Origin: Melastoma dodecandrum
Lineage: Eukaryota > Streptophyta > Magnoliopsida > Myrtales > Melastomataceae
DNA: 64,000 nt
Direction: 5' to 3'
NCBI GenBank assembly: GCA_029817715.1
Contig: JARUPY010000533.1
Span: 3,368,001-3,432,000, forward strand
The number at the start of each line of letters is the position of its first letter. Within the stretch, counting starts at the first letter, position 1. The notes beneath the pieces are model-generated. The model searched no databases. It was not told the origin of the DNA and worked only from the letters and a program-made list of their open reading frames with translations. The position numbers were made by a program, and so were the translations under genes. Below, piece after piece: positions 39,438-51,023 of the stretch.

Positions 39438-40552
39438 CTGAAGCTCCCCATGGCGGCGGCTGGGATCGAAGTGGGGGGGGGTGGTAGGAAACCAGCCAGC
39501 CAGCCACGTCGAGAAGGGAAGAGGGAAGGCGGGCTCGGCGGGGAGCATCGCGGGCTCTTGTTAAGATCCAAGCCCAATAACTTGTAGGCCCAATTCACTA
39601 ACAGAGCCTTTTAAGTGGGACGTTAGTCACGTGGGAAATATGAGCCCCTAAAGAAAAAACTTACGCAAACTCACGTGGACGCATTATTGTGGCGAGTCTA
39701 GAGCTGGTGGGCCCACCTCCCCCTCCCCGCCACATTTATATTTTTACCCAAAAAGAGAGAAGAAGAGAAAGATCTTTTTTAATAAATAACCCGTGTTCGT
39801 TTCATTTTCTTAAAAAAAATTTCCTTTTTGCCTTCTGGTCAAAAAATAAAGAAACGAGAGGCATTTAATACATTGCACGTGCAAACGAAGACAAAAATTT
39901 TTTTAAATAAGAAATATTTTGTTTCGACGTTTGTCATTCGTGTATATCCTTTTGGGGGCAGACCCCAGCTCGTGCGGTCGGTCCATCTCCGTCCGATTTG
40001 TATCACGCAAGTAAATCTTTGAAAACAACCCTCCCATTTGCAGAGTATCTGAGGAGGAGCGGTCCGTTTGTTTTGTTTTATTATTTCTTTTAAATCTTGT
40101 ATGCTTTTCCCTCCTCTCTCTTTTGGAAAGAAATTAATCGTGGGGGAAAGACAAGGAGCAACAGGTTCCATCCCCATGCAAACACACCCAAAAAGAGAAT
40201 ACTCGGTTTCTCTTTAGACCAGTAAAATCTCTTGTTTGTTTTAATAGTTAACTTTGATTATTATTGTTTAAACAATTATATTCAAAAGCTAACCTTGTTG
40301 TTGCGGAGAAAACCATCGACAGTTGAGACCCAGCTATTATTCATTTCGATGGATCTTGTCGTCCAGCCTTGTATTTTAAAATTTTAAATGGGGCTCGCCG
40401 ATGTACTTGGGGGTGTCATTATGCATTGTCTACATCACAATAAAGCACATCGTCATGTTGTCCAATCCATTGACAGACCATTTACTTATCTATATATTTA
40501 TTTATATAATAAGATAAATTCCCCTTACTCATGACAGAGGCTGAATCAATGA
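39438..40552. other. Intergenic
   Basis: AT-rich beyond 39.75 kb. Apart from the GGCCCA-type motifs near 39574-39597 nothing was recognised. The part next to 40552 is probably the 3' UTR of the LRR protein. Confidence 0.4.
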
Positions 40553-41938
40553 TTACATCAAGTAATACGTCAGGTTAACTACAATAACATACTGAATGAC
40601 CAACCAAGTCGTGATTTGGTGCAACCACGAGGCCATCATGATCGGAGGAGGGATCATTGATGGAGATTGGGAGGTCTGGAGTGGCAAGATCAAGCTGTCG
40701 TTCTTGCACAGGTTGACGCCAAGGTTGATTCCGTTTGATTCCGTCTGGTTCAGACACAGTCCCGGGTTCCCGCTCAGGTCCAGGTTCTTCCCTAGCCTCC
40801 TCAGGAAACCCGCGTTGAACGGGACTACTCCGCTCAGGGAGTTCCTGCTCAGGTTCAAATGGAAGATTTGCGACAGATTACCCAAACCGGACGGGATTTC
40901 GCCCGTCAGGCGGTTGTTCTGCAGCGACAGGGTGCTTAGTTTCACGAGCTGGGAGAAGCTCCGCGGGATGGTGCCAGAGTACCCGGAGTTCGACAACCTC
41001 AGCTCCTGGAGCCTCGCCAGTGAACCGAACTCTACGGGGAGGGGCGCGTTCACGGGGTTGTTTTCCATTATGAAGTACTGAAGGCTCTGCAGATTCGAAA
41101 GCCTGGAGGGGAATTCCCCTGTGATGCCATTGTTACTCAGGGCTAAGAAAACCAGCGATCCGAGCTGGTTGACCGTTTCCGGGATCGGACCCACCAGCAA
41201 ATTTGAGCTCAGGTCGAGTTTCTGGAGCTGACCCAATTGTCCGATTGCGCTAGGAATCGTGCCTGAAAGAGAATTATAGCTCACGTCGAGCCCGATGAGG
41301 CTCTTCAGGTTACCTACCTGAGGCGGCACCATTCCGACCAGCAAGTTATAGCTAAGGTCCAAGTGCACCAACGAAGTCAACCAGAATATTCCCGGGGGTA
41401 TGCTCCCATTGAGCTTGTTCTGGGACAATGTGAGGACCTGTAGAGACTTCAGTGAGGAGATTAGTGGTGGGATGGTGCCGATGAGGGCAGGGTTCGACCT
41501 CAAGCTCAGCTGCTGGAGGGAAGAAGAATTAGGGAGCCCCGCGGAGGGAACAGAGAGGGTGGTCCTAGTCTCCGTGAAGCAGTTGAAGAAGAAGGCCGAT
41601 TGGAGGAACGGCAGGGAGAAGATGAGGTCAGGGAATTTGGCAGTAGTCTTACAACTCGGGTTGGGAGGAGTCCCAAAATCAAGCCTGGACACGTGAATGT
41701 AATTGTCATCCCCAGGCTTGCACTCCACCCCAGGCCAGGACAACGAGCCTGGACTACACGGGTTTGGGTAAGATGACCTCCAGTCCTGGTCAGAGGACAT
41801 TGAATTCATGATCCTGAAGAGGGTCTCTGATTCTTCATCGGGCATTGTTGTGCCTGAGGGTTGAGGATTTGCGGGGAGAGATAGTAACGCCAGGGAAAGG
41901 GTTAGGAGTGGGAGAATAGGGAGGAGAAGTGAAGGCAT
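40553..41938 (-). CDS. RLP29: LRR receptor-like protein without kinase (RLP29-like)
   Basis: Single-exon gene, 461 residues, close to the length I recall for AtRLP29. The first 26 residues (LLLPILPLLTLSLALLSLPA) form a secretion signal. An LRR N-terminal cap follows with CSPGSLSWPGVEC, then about ten plant-type leucine-rich repeats (for example LTSLVHLDLSYNLLVGMVPP, LQKLDLSSNLLVGPIPE, LSTLSLQNNRLTGEIPSGLG) from about 130 to 375. The cap NPGLCLNQTES closes the array. The last 20 residues (WLVIQYVIVVNLTYYLM) are hydrophobic, fitting a membrane or GPI-type tail; there is no kinase. LRR proteins of this kind sit at the cell surface and may pair with receptor kinases. Ligand unknown. It lies between citrate synthase and PP5 as in Arabidopsis. 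Confidence 0.93.
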   Translation of the reverse strand: MPSLLLPILPLLTLSLALLSLPANPQPSGTTMPDEESETLFRIMNSMSSDQDWRSSYPNPCSPGSLSWPGVECKPGDDNYIHVSRLDFGTPPNPSCKTTAKFPDLIFSLPFLQSAFFFNCFTETRTTLSVPSAGLPNSSSLQQLSLRSNPALIGTIPPLISSLKSLQVLTLSQNKLNGSIPPGIFWLTSLVHLDLSYNLLVGMVPPQVGNLKSLIGLDVSYNSLSGTIPSAIGQLGQLQKLDLSSNLLVGPIPETVNQLGSLVFLALSNNGITGEFPSRLSNLQSLQYFIMENNPVNAPLPVEFGSLARLQELRLSNSGYSGTIPRSFSQLVKLSTLSLQNNRLTGEIPSGLGNLSQIFHLNLSRNSLSGVVPFNAGFLRRLGKNLDLSGNPGLCLNQTESNGINLGVNLCKNDSLILPLQTSQSPSMIPPPIMMASWLHQITTWLVIQYVIVVNLTYYLM

Positions 41939-43828
41939 TTTTTGGTTGTGATTTGAGCGGTGAAGTTGGGGGGTGGGGGTGTTGTCATTTTGATGCTGAG
42001 ACTGAACTCAAAGCGAAAGGGAGATGGAGAGTGAGGGGTTGGACTGATGTGATTGAGTTGACGGGTGAGACAAGAGAAAGTAGATCGTTGCCAGGGTGGG
42101 GTCATGAGGACATTGTTTGAGTGAGATACATTAAAGCCAAATGTAAAGAGTGGGTCCATTGAGATGTATTGTGCAGGGCCTCCTCCAGACGCGGGGGTTT
42201 GAATCTTATTCCAAAAATATGATATTCATCTAATTTGATGCATGAAATATATGACAAAATTAAAGTAGGCGAGCAGTCTCACTCCTCGTAGTATGGAAAG
42301 AGGATAGTCGTCTCACTACTCGAACACTGGTTCGAGACATTTTCTCTACCCCTTTTGACCCTGAAAAAGCAGGGACGCCTTATCGGTCTCCTGAGTCCTG
42401 ACCATGGGTGGGAGCTGCCGCATTGTGCATGTTCATGCTTCCTCCACCCAAGAACGATGAACAAGCTGATGTTCACCCACTAGATCAAAAAACTTGCAGT
42501 TTCGGTGGTTGCCTGATTCCGGCACAGGATTGAGGGATTTGTATACCTTTTCGTCCTTAGCTCTTGCTTAGTGGTACTCTTCTGAACTTTGTTACTTTGT
42601 CCTACGCGTTTTAAAAAACATTTGTGAAACATGTAAAGTTTGAAAATTTCGAATTTATTGTCTTTAACTCGCTGTCGAAAGCAGGGAGTTTGGGACCTTA
42701 AACATGGAATTTTCCATATTTGTAATCGCAATTTCTTTCTAAAACAAGCAGTACAAAGCAACAAAGCCCACTCTCTTTCAAGCCTGCTACTTGGAAAGCA
42801 ATGCAGCAGCTTTCACCATTTGTTGATTGATCCAAAACATTCCAAGTTCATGCAAAGGCTTTTTTTTAGACTCTGTGCATCGAGTCTTATGGAGAATTAG
42901 GACAATTGGGAATCATCGTAGTAAGAAATGATCGTCGGCAAGCATAAACTTGGACCTTCCAGAAAAGGATCTGTCACATGCATACAGGAAGAGAGACGAG
43001 TCAGAACTGGGTTTTAACCCCAGAGCCAGTCTATGCCTCTATTTCCCAAAGCAATGGGTCCCTTTCATCTTCAGCAGAGCACCAACACCTGTAATAGAAA
43101 CTTCCAGGTTTTCTTGCAGCTAAATAGATATGCAAGATGTCGGCCAGGTATCAACAATGAATAACATCTGTCGACAATGCATCGAGGAACCTTGAAACTT
43201 CAAAGCGCTTCATCAATGCCTTTACTCTAACGTCCCAAACTGCAGTTCCGATTGTTTCCCACTGTTTAGTTCCAGTTAAGAATCATACATAAACACAGTG
43301 CAATTAGGAGGGTTAGAAAACGACTTCAATTATAAGGAAACGACTATCCATCAGACGTGACAACCCTATCCAAAATGACTGGAGTTCTGCACTTTCTGGC
43401 TAACATAACATGTCCAAAATGTTGCAGACACAACAGCACAGCGTGGTCATATCAGTAGATAACAGCAGATTTTCCATTAGAAATTGCACATGAACAGACG
43501 AAGCGCCCATGTATTATGCAACAATAACGCAATGGCACCACTGACGCCTTTTTCTTCCACTTGATCTGTCAAGGACAACCAAGATTGCAAACCTAGCACA
43601 AATGTCTTCTCCTAAAGATAAAAATAAAGCAAAAGTGGGGAGAAGAATAATCTCCTATAGTGAAGGCCTATTTTTAAAAAGCGGAATGCGATTGCTTTTT
43701 CTGCAGCCATCTTGTTTCCTTTCCCCGTTGGCTGCGAAAAGAATTTCAGGCCACACGCTTTATGCTTCTTGATGCTTCGCCAGAATAGGTAATATCCAAA
43801 TAATTAGCAATTCCTGGATGACTTCTCG
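41939..43828. other. Intergenic; RLP promoter and PP5 3' UTR
   Basis: About 1.9 kb between the LRR protein ATG and the PP5 stop. No frame with family resemblance, no repeat and no RNA gene was recognised. The last few hundred bases are probably PP5 3' UTR. Confidence 0.4.
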
Positions 43829-46800
43829 CTATGCGAACATCCGTAGGAAGTTGTTGGCGTATGCCATTGGCTTGACATCAGGGTGAGGCTGAAAACAATG
43901 CATCCATAACATTAGAACAAAAGGTGAATACTCATTGTAGACCACAAGAAGACAATGGCAAATAACTTACAACAGCAGAAAAGGTAACGATGTTAGGCTT
44001 CAAATCAGGTGCTTCGAATCGAATAAAAGCTCCTTTGTTACCCATCTGCATCAAAATATCAACAACAGTGATTGCAGGATTTGAGTCCTAAATAAATTTA
44101 AAAGCTCTTGACCCTTGAATTGAGTCAAAATAATAGTCTTGCAATAATCTGCCACAGAGGCTTCAAAGGAATCAAGTTACCTGATCACAATAATTAGGGG
44201 CAGAAAAAACAGTGATGAGTTTCCCCTCATGCTCGATTTCATAACCTTCATCCTTCACTTCATGAGATCTCACAACCAGGTCTGTAATATGAAGATGGGA
44301 TTAACGGTCCACCTCATAGCAAGCTAACAAACCATAAGCAGATTGACAGAGAGAAAGAGACCAAGGTTGTTGTCTTGCAAAAATTTTTTTGTCACATCTG
44401 GACCAAAAGAAAGCCCGACACCCCGTTTGCTTGGGCCCCTCCCGAGCATTGGTTGCGGGTCACTCCATAGTATCTCACACATCAGACCTGAAGAATGGTC
44501 TCCAAACAATCAACCACAAGAACCACGCATTTATATCTTCGACTAGTCCGTGGAAGACGAAAATTGAAAACTAACCTTCCTCAGGAGGCTCACAAAACCG
44601 ATCAATTGACCGGATATCAGAAAGTTTCACTCCATCTACACTGAAGAGACCACCGTGAACCACAAATACTTTCCCAGCTAGGACATGACCCAGAGGTAGA
44701 CAGCAGAACACTTCTGCGAAGAGCTCCACGAAAGCTTCACTCAACTTGGATCGAACTTCTCCCTCAAAGCCATAAATCTTATTCATGCTCTTACTTTCAT
44801 GGTTACCTCGGGCGAGGTATATTGCTGAAAGTAGCTTGAGAAGTTAAAACTTGGAGGTGGGCAAACAAGTAGAATAATGCCTAATCCAAACAAAAATAGC
44901 CGTGTGCATTTTGAAACAATCTTTACATATTGAATAGAAGAATGACAATAATTTCATGAGTAGACAATCAACTATAAACAATAGATATAAGTGCCACAGT
45001 CTAATGGATTTTTCCAATGAATAGAAATGATCCGATTATTTACCTGATGGTGACATACACTTGAAGGCAAACAATGTCAGGATCACTTCTAGAGAAAATG
45101 ATCCCCTATCCACGAAATCTCCATTAAAAAGGTAAGGGTTCTCCTCTGAAGGAAGCCCGTTCAGCTCAAAAATATTCAAAAGATCATAAAACTGCAATAT
45201 AGAAAAAGAAATACACGATAAATTTATTATTCTACAAATGGGGAAAACAAAACAAAACAACTTTCTAAGAATATTGTGAACCACAGATTGGCTGCAGCAT
45301 ATTGGTAGAAGAGATGAAGCAGGAGAGAAATGAAGATGTCAATCACCACCTTGCATTATACACGCCAGACTACGTAACTTAGAAAGAAATTACTTCAATG
45401 AAATGAGAGCCATTCAAATACAGCTACAGATAAGGGTTTTAGCATGTTGAGTCTTCCAAATTCAGAATAGAGAGTCTGGATAACTGAACTAAAACAATGG
45501 GATCTTGTACTTGCAGTGCAAACTTCTATCCATTATACCTGACCATGCACATCACCACAAACTGTAAAATGTGTGCCATGACCATGAGGAATGTCAATGT
45601 CAACAAGTGAAGGCAAGGACCGCAACATCTCTCTAGTTTGCAAGACAATCTGATACGCATATCTGCCGAGACAGAATTCGATGAGAAAGTGGAAGCGTAT
45701 GAGTTGTGCTTCCAATAATAAAATAATCCATGAATGGCAACTCACCTTTTGTGTAAGCTCTTTTGATTTTTGAAGTCATCCATCATCTTTTTCACAAATT
45801 CCAATGTCACCACATCCCCCTCTATTCTTGCACCAGAATACTGTGGCTCAACATCTATCATAAGGAAACAACACTCAGTTCAGTAGGATGACAAAAAGTA
45901 AACCAGGACTTTGATTGAAACAACATCACTGAAATGACCCTATCATGCTCTGAATAATTAGCCGATCATCCACCACAATTCCGTGACGTCTCTTCAGACA
46001 TCAGCCATGACAGCGACAATCCTACAGAGTTCAGATTAAGCGGAATTCTTCCATTCGAGTATTTTTGTTAAATGTCAAAACAACACTTATTAGTAATAAT
46101 TGGTCATTTTGGTCAAAAGCAATCAACCAACTATTCATATTTTCAAGAGTTCCAACCTAGGTTAACCTCTATATTCCTAGAAAAGAGGCCACCACCATGA
46201 CCACTCCAACAACATGCCCCTAGAACCATCATTAGCATCCCCACTACTGCGGTCGCTGCAATTCCCAAAAACTCCACCATTGCTGCCACAGTTGCAATTG
46301 CCACAGATCCTAAAGCTGCTCGGGTAGGCAAAGATGATGATTCAGCGGTTGTTCCTAAATGATAATTTGGAAAGTACTTTATTTATGCTAGCCCGTACTT
46401 AATGCAACATAAAGCTTAGAAAGCGATTGGGTCATCATAAAATTTTCGGGTGGTTATCCCTCTAATAAGATAATGTTTGTTTCCAAGATCTGAGCTTTAC
46501 ATAAATTCATATCTCACATGATTCTTAACTCATCTTCAGAATAACAAGACAGCATCTGTATCAAGGGAAAAATTATTCTAGCTGAGCAAGAAGGAAAATA
46601 TATGCTAGCACATCATTTTGAGACACTGATCACCTATTCATTTAATCTTATCTGCCAGCATATCTAGGGGATCCATTCTCCAAGAAACCATTATCTACGT
46701 TCGAAACTAGTGTACATGCTATAGTACCTTTAGGCTATAAGAAACACCAATTTTCACCATTTTACACAAAAAAAGCAACAGGGATGAACCTCAAGCACCA

Positions 46801-49446
46801 TGTGGAAAGCAGCGCATTCAAAATAATTCATCCTGTTTAAAAGATATACCTTGGTTCTCTTCAACAAGTTAGCATAACGGCCCCATTACGTCCCATTACC
46901 CTATGCTATGCTGTCATATCACTCCATTTGAACGGCAAGAGCTAGAAGCCACATCTGATAGGAGCAAATCAGTGTAATTAAAGGCGCAAGGCGCACTTGA
47001 GGCGCAAGGGTGTGCCTTGCGCTTTAGTCCGAGGCGCAAGGCGAGGCGCACGCTTTACCATTTGAGGCGCGGTCGAAAATGAGTGAGATACATGACATGT
47101 TATTAAGTAAGAATGAGATACATCCAAAATAAGTCCAAACTATCATCACAAGTTTACATAATATCATGAAACTACGTTTTGAAAGAGGGGTAGATAAGGA
47201 GTAGTCATCAAAACCCGAACATCACAATCTTTCAAAGGGAAATACATGTAGTCATCAAAATATTAAAAAATTCAAAAGGGAAATACATAAAGACTTGTAA
47301 TCCAATCTAATCATCAAAAGCAATGTTTGAAAGGAAATACATGACTAGTCCTCAAAATCTGAAACATTGTCTTCACAATCAACGAAAGTAACAAATAAAA
47401 AAGTTATAATCACACACGCAGACTTTACCAACAGAAACAACAGTAACAACACAAGTAACCCCTACATCACAAGGTTATCCTCTAGAAGCTCCATGACAAA
47501 CATAATTCTTGCATTTAATACCTTAAGGACCCAGTCCAAAGCTGCAAACCTTCTATAAACTAACTCTTTAAGCTTTGAAGCAGATGTTCCAGTTGAAGGA
47601 ATTGATATTAATTCAATCATACAGTTAAAGCGACATTCACCAAACTATGGAACTAAACTACTCATCTGACAAGTATTAACTGGCAATACGCAGAAAAGAT
47701 TTGGTAAAGAAGTTAAAAGATCCACATGAAATGAACTTTATTTTGTTTAAATAAACCACTTTCATCAACAACAGATGTTTTGAAGTTCAATTTCAACATT
47801 GCAATGCAGAATTGCATATTACAATCAAGTCCTCATCGCCTTGAACAATAAAGCGAGAAAAGCGAGCGCCTCGTCGCCTCGTCGCCTTTCTCCGAGACGC
47901 AACCGAGGCGCGCGCTTCACTGAATGCGCCTTGCTTCGGGGTATTTGAGGCGACCAACGTCGCCTCGCCTCAAGGCGCTCGCCTTAAGCGAGAGGCGAGC
48001 GCTTTTAATAACACTGGAGCAAACTAAAATCTTAAGATTCTTAGCTAACATGGCAACAAATGTGGAGGCTGGTTTAGGTTGACTAGAAGGAACAAGAAAA
48101 ACTTTTTGTTGCTTGAGCAGATTCTATTCTAATCTCACAAACCAAAACAGTCAAGTAGCCTGATCTAGGTTTCACAATTACACCTAACCCTGTACAAAAC
48201 ATTACGCCCTACAAAATATGCAGCTTTTCCCACATCAATGCCCAGTGTTTGCTTTTCCCTAATAAGTAAATTCAGTACATTTTCCAGATTTCACTGGACC
48301 ATGACAACAATCATCCGCGATTTAAGAAATTGACTACAGTGCAAATGTTCTTACAAACATGGAAAACAAGCAAAATTACATTGTTCAGAACAGAAGCAGA
48401 TAAGTCCTCTGGTATTCAAGGAGGAAAAAATATCTTCCACATGAGTCAAAAAATCTGTTTAAAAGAAGACTGTCTACCCATCATACCCAGTAACTATCAG
48501 CATAGAGCAGCAGATGACAAGGAAATTGAGCATAATAACCAGTATGGTACCTATAGTGTGGAAGTCTATGGAATCTGCTATTGATCGTCTCTCTGCTTCA
48601 GGCACAGAGATTGCTTCTTCAAATTTCAGCTTCATGACAGCCTTTTCACATTCCTTCAACTTCTTAGTAGCATCGGGATCATTTGGACAAATGCTTTTGA
48701 GCTGATTGTTTGTACAAAATTAGGAGATAATTACAATTTTTCCATAATTGACAAGCTCTGAAGAAAATGGGAGACAAAACAAGAACAGAATCTCAGATGC
48801 GGAGCAAAATACCTGCTGAAAATCCTTGAGAGCATCCTTAAACTTTCCCATAGCAAGATAGGCTGCACCTCTTCTATAATAACCCTGTATTAAAAAATCT
48901 CAGATCAGGCAACAATAAAAATGGTAAGTGACAGTCAAATCAAAGGAGAAACAAACACCTTGGAATATTTTGGATCAATTTCAATGGCCTTAGACGCATC
49001 TTGTATGGAAATCCCATATTCCTCCAGTTTCGTATGGGCAAAGGCACGATTGGCCCAGTATACAGCATTATCCTCATTAAGCTCAATCGCCTTTGTGTAT
49101 AAATTTATAGCTAGAGCAAATTTGTGGGCTGCAACATGAAAAGGAAAAGTTAGGTAACTAACTAGAAAGAAAAAGTGCCTTATACATAAAATACATTGGT
49201 AAAAAATCATGGTTTATGTAAACAGGTAATGATGACTCGGTATTTCCAGGAACAACATTCAAGCTGTTACGTCGTCCATTGACATCGAAAACTGTTGGTT
49301 TGGAGATTTCAACATGAAAAGGGACAGACTATATAACAAGCTAGATAATAGAGAGCAAAAGTGTTACCCTTGAAAGCTTCGTTAGCCTGAATTTTAAACT
49401 CCTCAGCCTTAGCATCATTTGATTTTTCATTGTCCATATTTGGCAT
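43829..49446 (-). CDS. PAPP5: Serine/threonine protein phosphatase 5 with TPR domain
   Basis: Twelve constitutive exons, read downward, join in phase: 49368-49446, 48959-49128, 48813-48884, 48551-48701, 45746-45854, 45539-45662, 45044-45191, 44576-44824, 44362-44487, 44181-44281, 43971-44045, 43829-43888, giving 487 residues. The N-terminal TPRs (about 10-125; [52 protein letters not shown]) bind Hsp90-type partners. The PP2A-like catalytic domain has [25 protein letters not shown] and [12 protein letters not shown], ending NNFLRMF. In Arabidopsis PAPP5 acts on phytochromes and in plastid-to-nucleus signalling. A 198-base cassette exon at 46157-46354 fits in phase and would give 553 residues. 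The 2.7-kb intron beside it holds a hAT-type element. A noncoding first exon probably ends near 50135. Confidence 0.95.
46157..46354 (-). CDS. PAPP5: Alternative PP5 cassette exon coding a membrane anchor
   Basis: Acceptor CATTTAG/GAAC at 46355-46354 and donor CTAG/GTTGGA at 46157-46156 define 198 bases, open throughout and in phase 1 at both ends, like the exons it would join. The product has [20 protein letters not shown] and [20 protein letters not shown], two hydrophobic segments, then [14 protein letters not shown]. Tomato and Arabidopsis PP5 are known to have a membrane-bound isoform made by including such an exon. Reading frame and hydrophobicity are retained here despite low sequence constraint, which argues the isoform is still used. 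Confidence 0.85.
46970..48016. mobile_element. Non-autonomous hAT-type element in a PP5 intron
   Basis: Ends are CAGTGTAATTAAAGGCGC on the left and CAGTGTTATTAAAAGCGC on the opposite strand at the right, flanked by GAGCAAAT (46962-46969) and GAGCAAAC (48017-48024), an 8-bp duplication with one mismatch. Both ends hold dense GGCGC/GCGCC subterminal repeats (46983-47075 and 47850-48003). The 850-base inside is AT-rich and encodes no transposase. It sits in the intron between the cassette exon and the preceding constitutive exon. Confidence 0.9.
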
Positions 49447-50330
49447 AATAATGTTCTCTATAAATGAGGTGATTCTGCAGTAGCCCAACTTCTACTTACA
49501 CAGACAAGTTCCTTTCACAAGGGCCCCTTCTGCATTCAAAAGTCAATATCAAATAAAAGGCCTCTATGCTCAAGTCCCTATCAAAATACATGATTCACAC
49601 ACATACATGTCCAATGAACCTCTCAAACACATCTGACACATATTTAGTCGACCCATCAATCATACCATCCCGCCATCCAAAAGCTGTTCTCTCACAAAAA
49701 AGCAAAACTCCCCAATAACCAACCAAGCAAGTTAGGCGTACTATTCTCTGATCTGACCAGCATAATGCCAGAACCTGAAACCGATAAACACAGAGAGAAC
49801 CCAGCCAAAACTCCGAAAGCAAAATCATTCAACAAAACGCTCAACATCCAACAACACAAAATCCCAGCCAACCCGACATAAACCTCAAGCGCCATCTCTC
49901 CCCCAGCGGCCCCACACCCCAATACAATACAATTCCCCACAAAATCAGCTACTTAGACATGAAGCCCAGAGTTCACCCGACAGCCAAAAACCGCGGCGGC
50001 CCTGAAAAACCTCAACCCGACAGAAATCCCACAAAAACCGCAATGGGTATTATTCCTGGGTTCCCACAGCTAAACGACGTAGAAAGGAATCATTCGGTCA
50101 GAGCCGGCACCGCCATTCCCGACGCAAGAAATTACCTTTAGAAATAGGAAGGAACGGGAATCGGTGAGGGAAAAAACCCGAAAAGCAAAAGGCCCTATAA
50201 CTACTTCTACTCCTCGGCGGCGATGTCGGGACGAAACTGAACTACTTTCTGACATCTTCCTCACGTCGCAGTGCCCCCTCCTGTCGATTGGTAATGACAA
50301 TCAATCCCTGTCTGATCGCACTGATTTCAT
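49447..50330 (-). other. PP5 leader exon, leader intron and upstream DNA
   Basis: Acceptor TTTATAG at about 49460 lies just before the ATG exon. A likely first exon ends with donor AAG/GTAATT near 50135 on the minus strand. It contains an upstream ATG at about 50253-50255 (MSESSSVSSRHRRRG) whose frame does not join the PP5 frame. No other gene was seen. Confidence 0.5.
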
Positions 50331-50442
50331 ATTGGGCCATTAAGGGCCCAACAAAGGCGGCGGGTTTCTAGATTGGTCCGAGTGTCGAGACGTCGAGTCC
50401 ATCACAAAGTGGGTTTGCTTGGGCCCATTGGCCCATCTTCAA
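50331..50442. promoter_or_regulatory. Cluster of TGGGCC/GGCCCA (site II type) motifs, PP5 promoter
   Basis: At least four motifs lie within about 110 bases (near 50332, 50346, 50425 and 50434), just upstream of the likely PP5 leader. They are typical of broadly expressed plant genes and TCP binding. Confidence 0.5.
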
Positions 50443-50689
50443 TGCAACATGGACATGGTCTTTAAGCTTTAGTTTCGTGAAAGGGTTGCCTTGAATTTGT
50501 TTAAGTTACAATTTTCGACTTAAAATTAGCAAAAGCTCATAATACTTATTTTAGCTGTTTGTTTCATGAGCTAACGACGCATTTATTTATTTTAAGCCCT
50601 GTAATTTTTTTAGAGGTGCATGATGAAGGGGAGAGACGGCGGGGCCGGGGGGAGGTTGTCTAGCAGGAGCGCAGGGGCTTACCCATAAG

Positions 50690-51023
50690 GCTCAAACAGC
50701 ACCATGTGAAGGGCCTCGGACTCGGAGCAAGACCCCATGTAGGCCTTATAGGTCCCCGTACTAACGGTTCCCCTTTGGTCCCAGCACCTGATGTTGAGCT
50801 CGTACATCGTCACAGGGAGGTTATCCTCCAGGAACTCAACTTATTCGCCCCGGCCATTCTCACTAGCCCCAACGCGGCATTCTCCAGCTTGTTGTGCTCT
50901 CTCAGTCAACCTGGTGGAGAGTTGGATGACTTTGCTGTGCACGTCGACCAGGACCCAGGACTCGGAGGATGAGATCAGGAACATGAGGAGGAGGAACAAT
51001 AAGAGGGATATCGTCCTAGAAGT
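50690..51023 (-). other. Unrecognised coding-like remnant
   Basis: On the minus strand one frame reads TISLLLFLLLMFLISSSESW and DVHSKVIQLSTRLTERAQQA, meets a stop near 50840, then continues in the same frame VTMYELNIRCWDQRGTVSTG and CSESEALHMVLFEPYG up to a stop near 50684. GC content is higher than in the flanks. It looks like an eroded secreted or membrane protein gene, but I cannot name the family. Confidence 0.3.

Noticed and set aside
47367..47558. 63-codon frame inside the PP5-intron hAT element
   Set aside because: Asn/Ser/Thr-rich with no transposase motif; the element looks non-autonomous.
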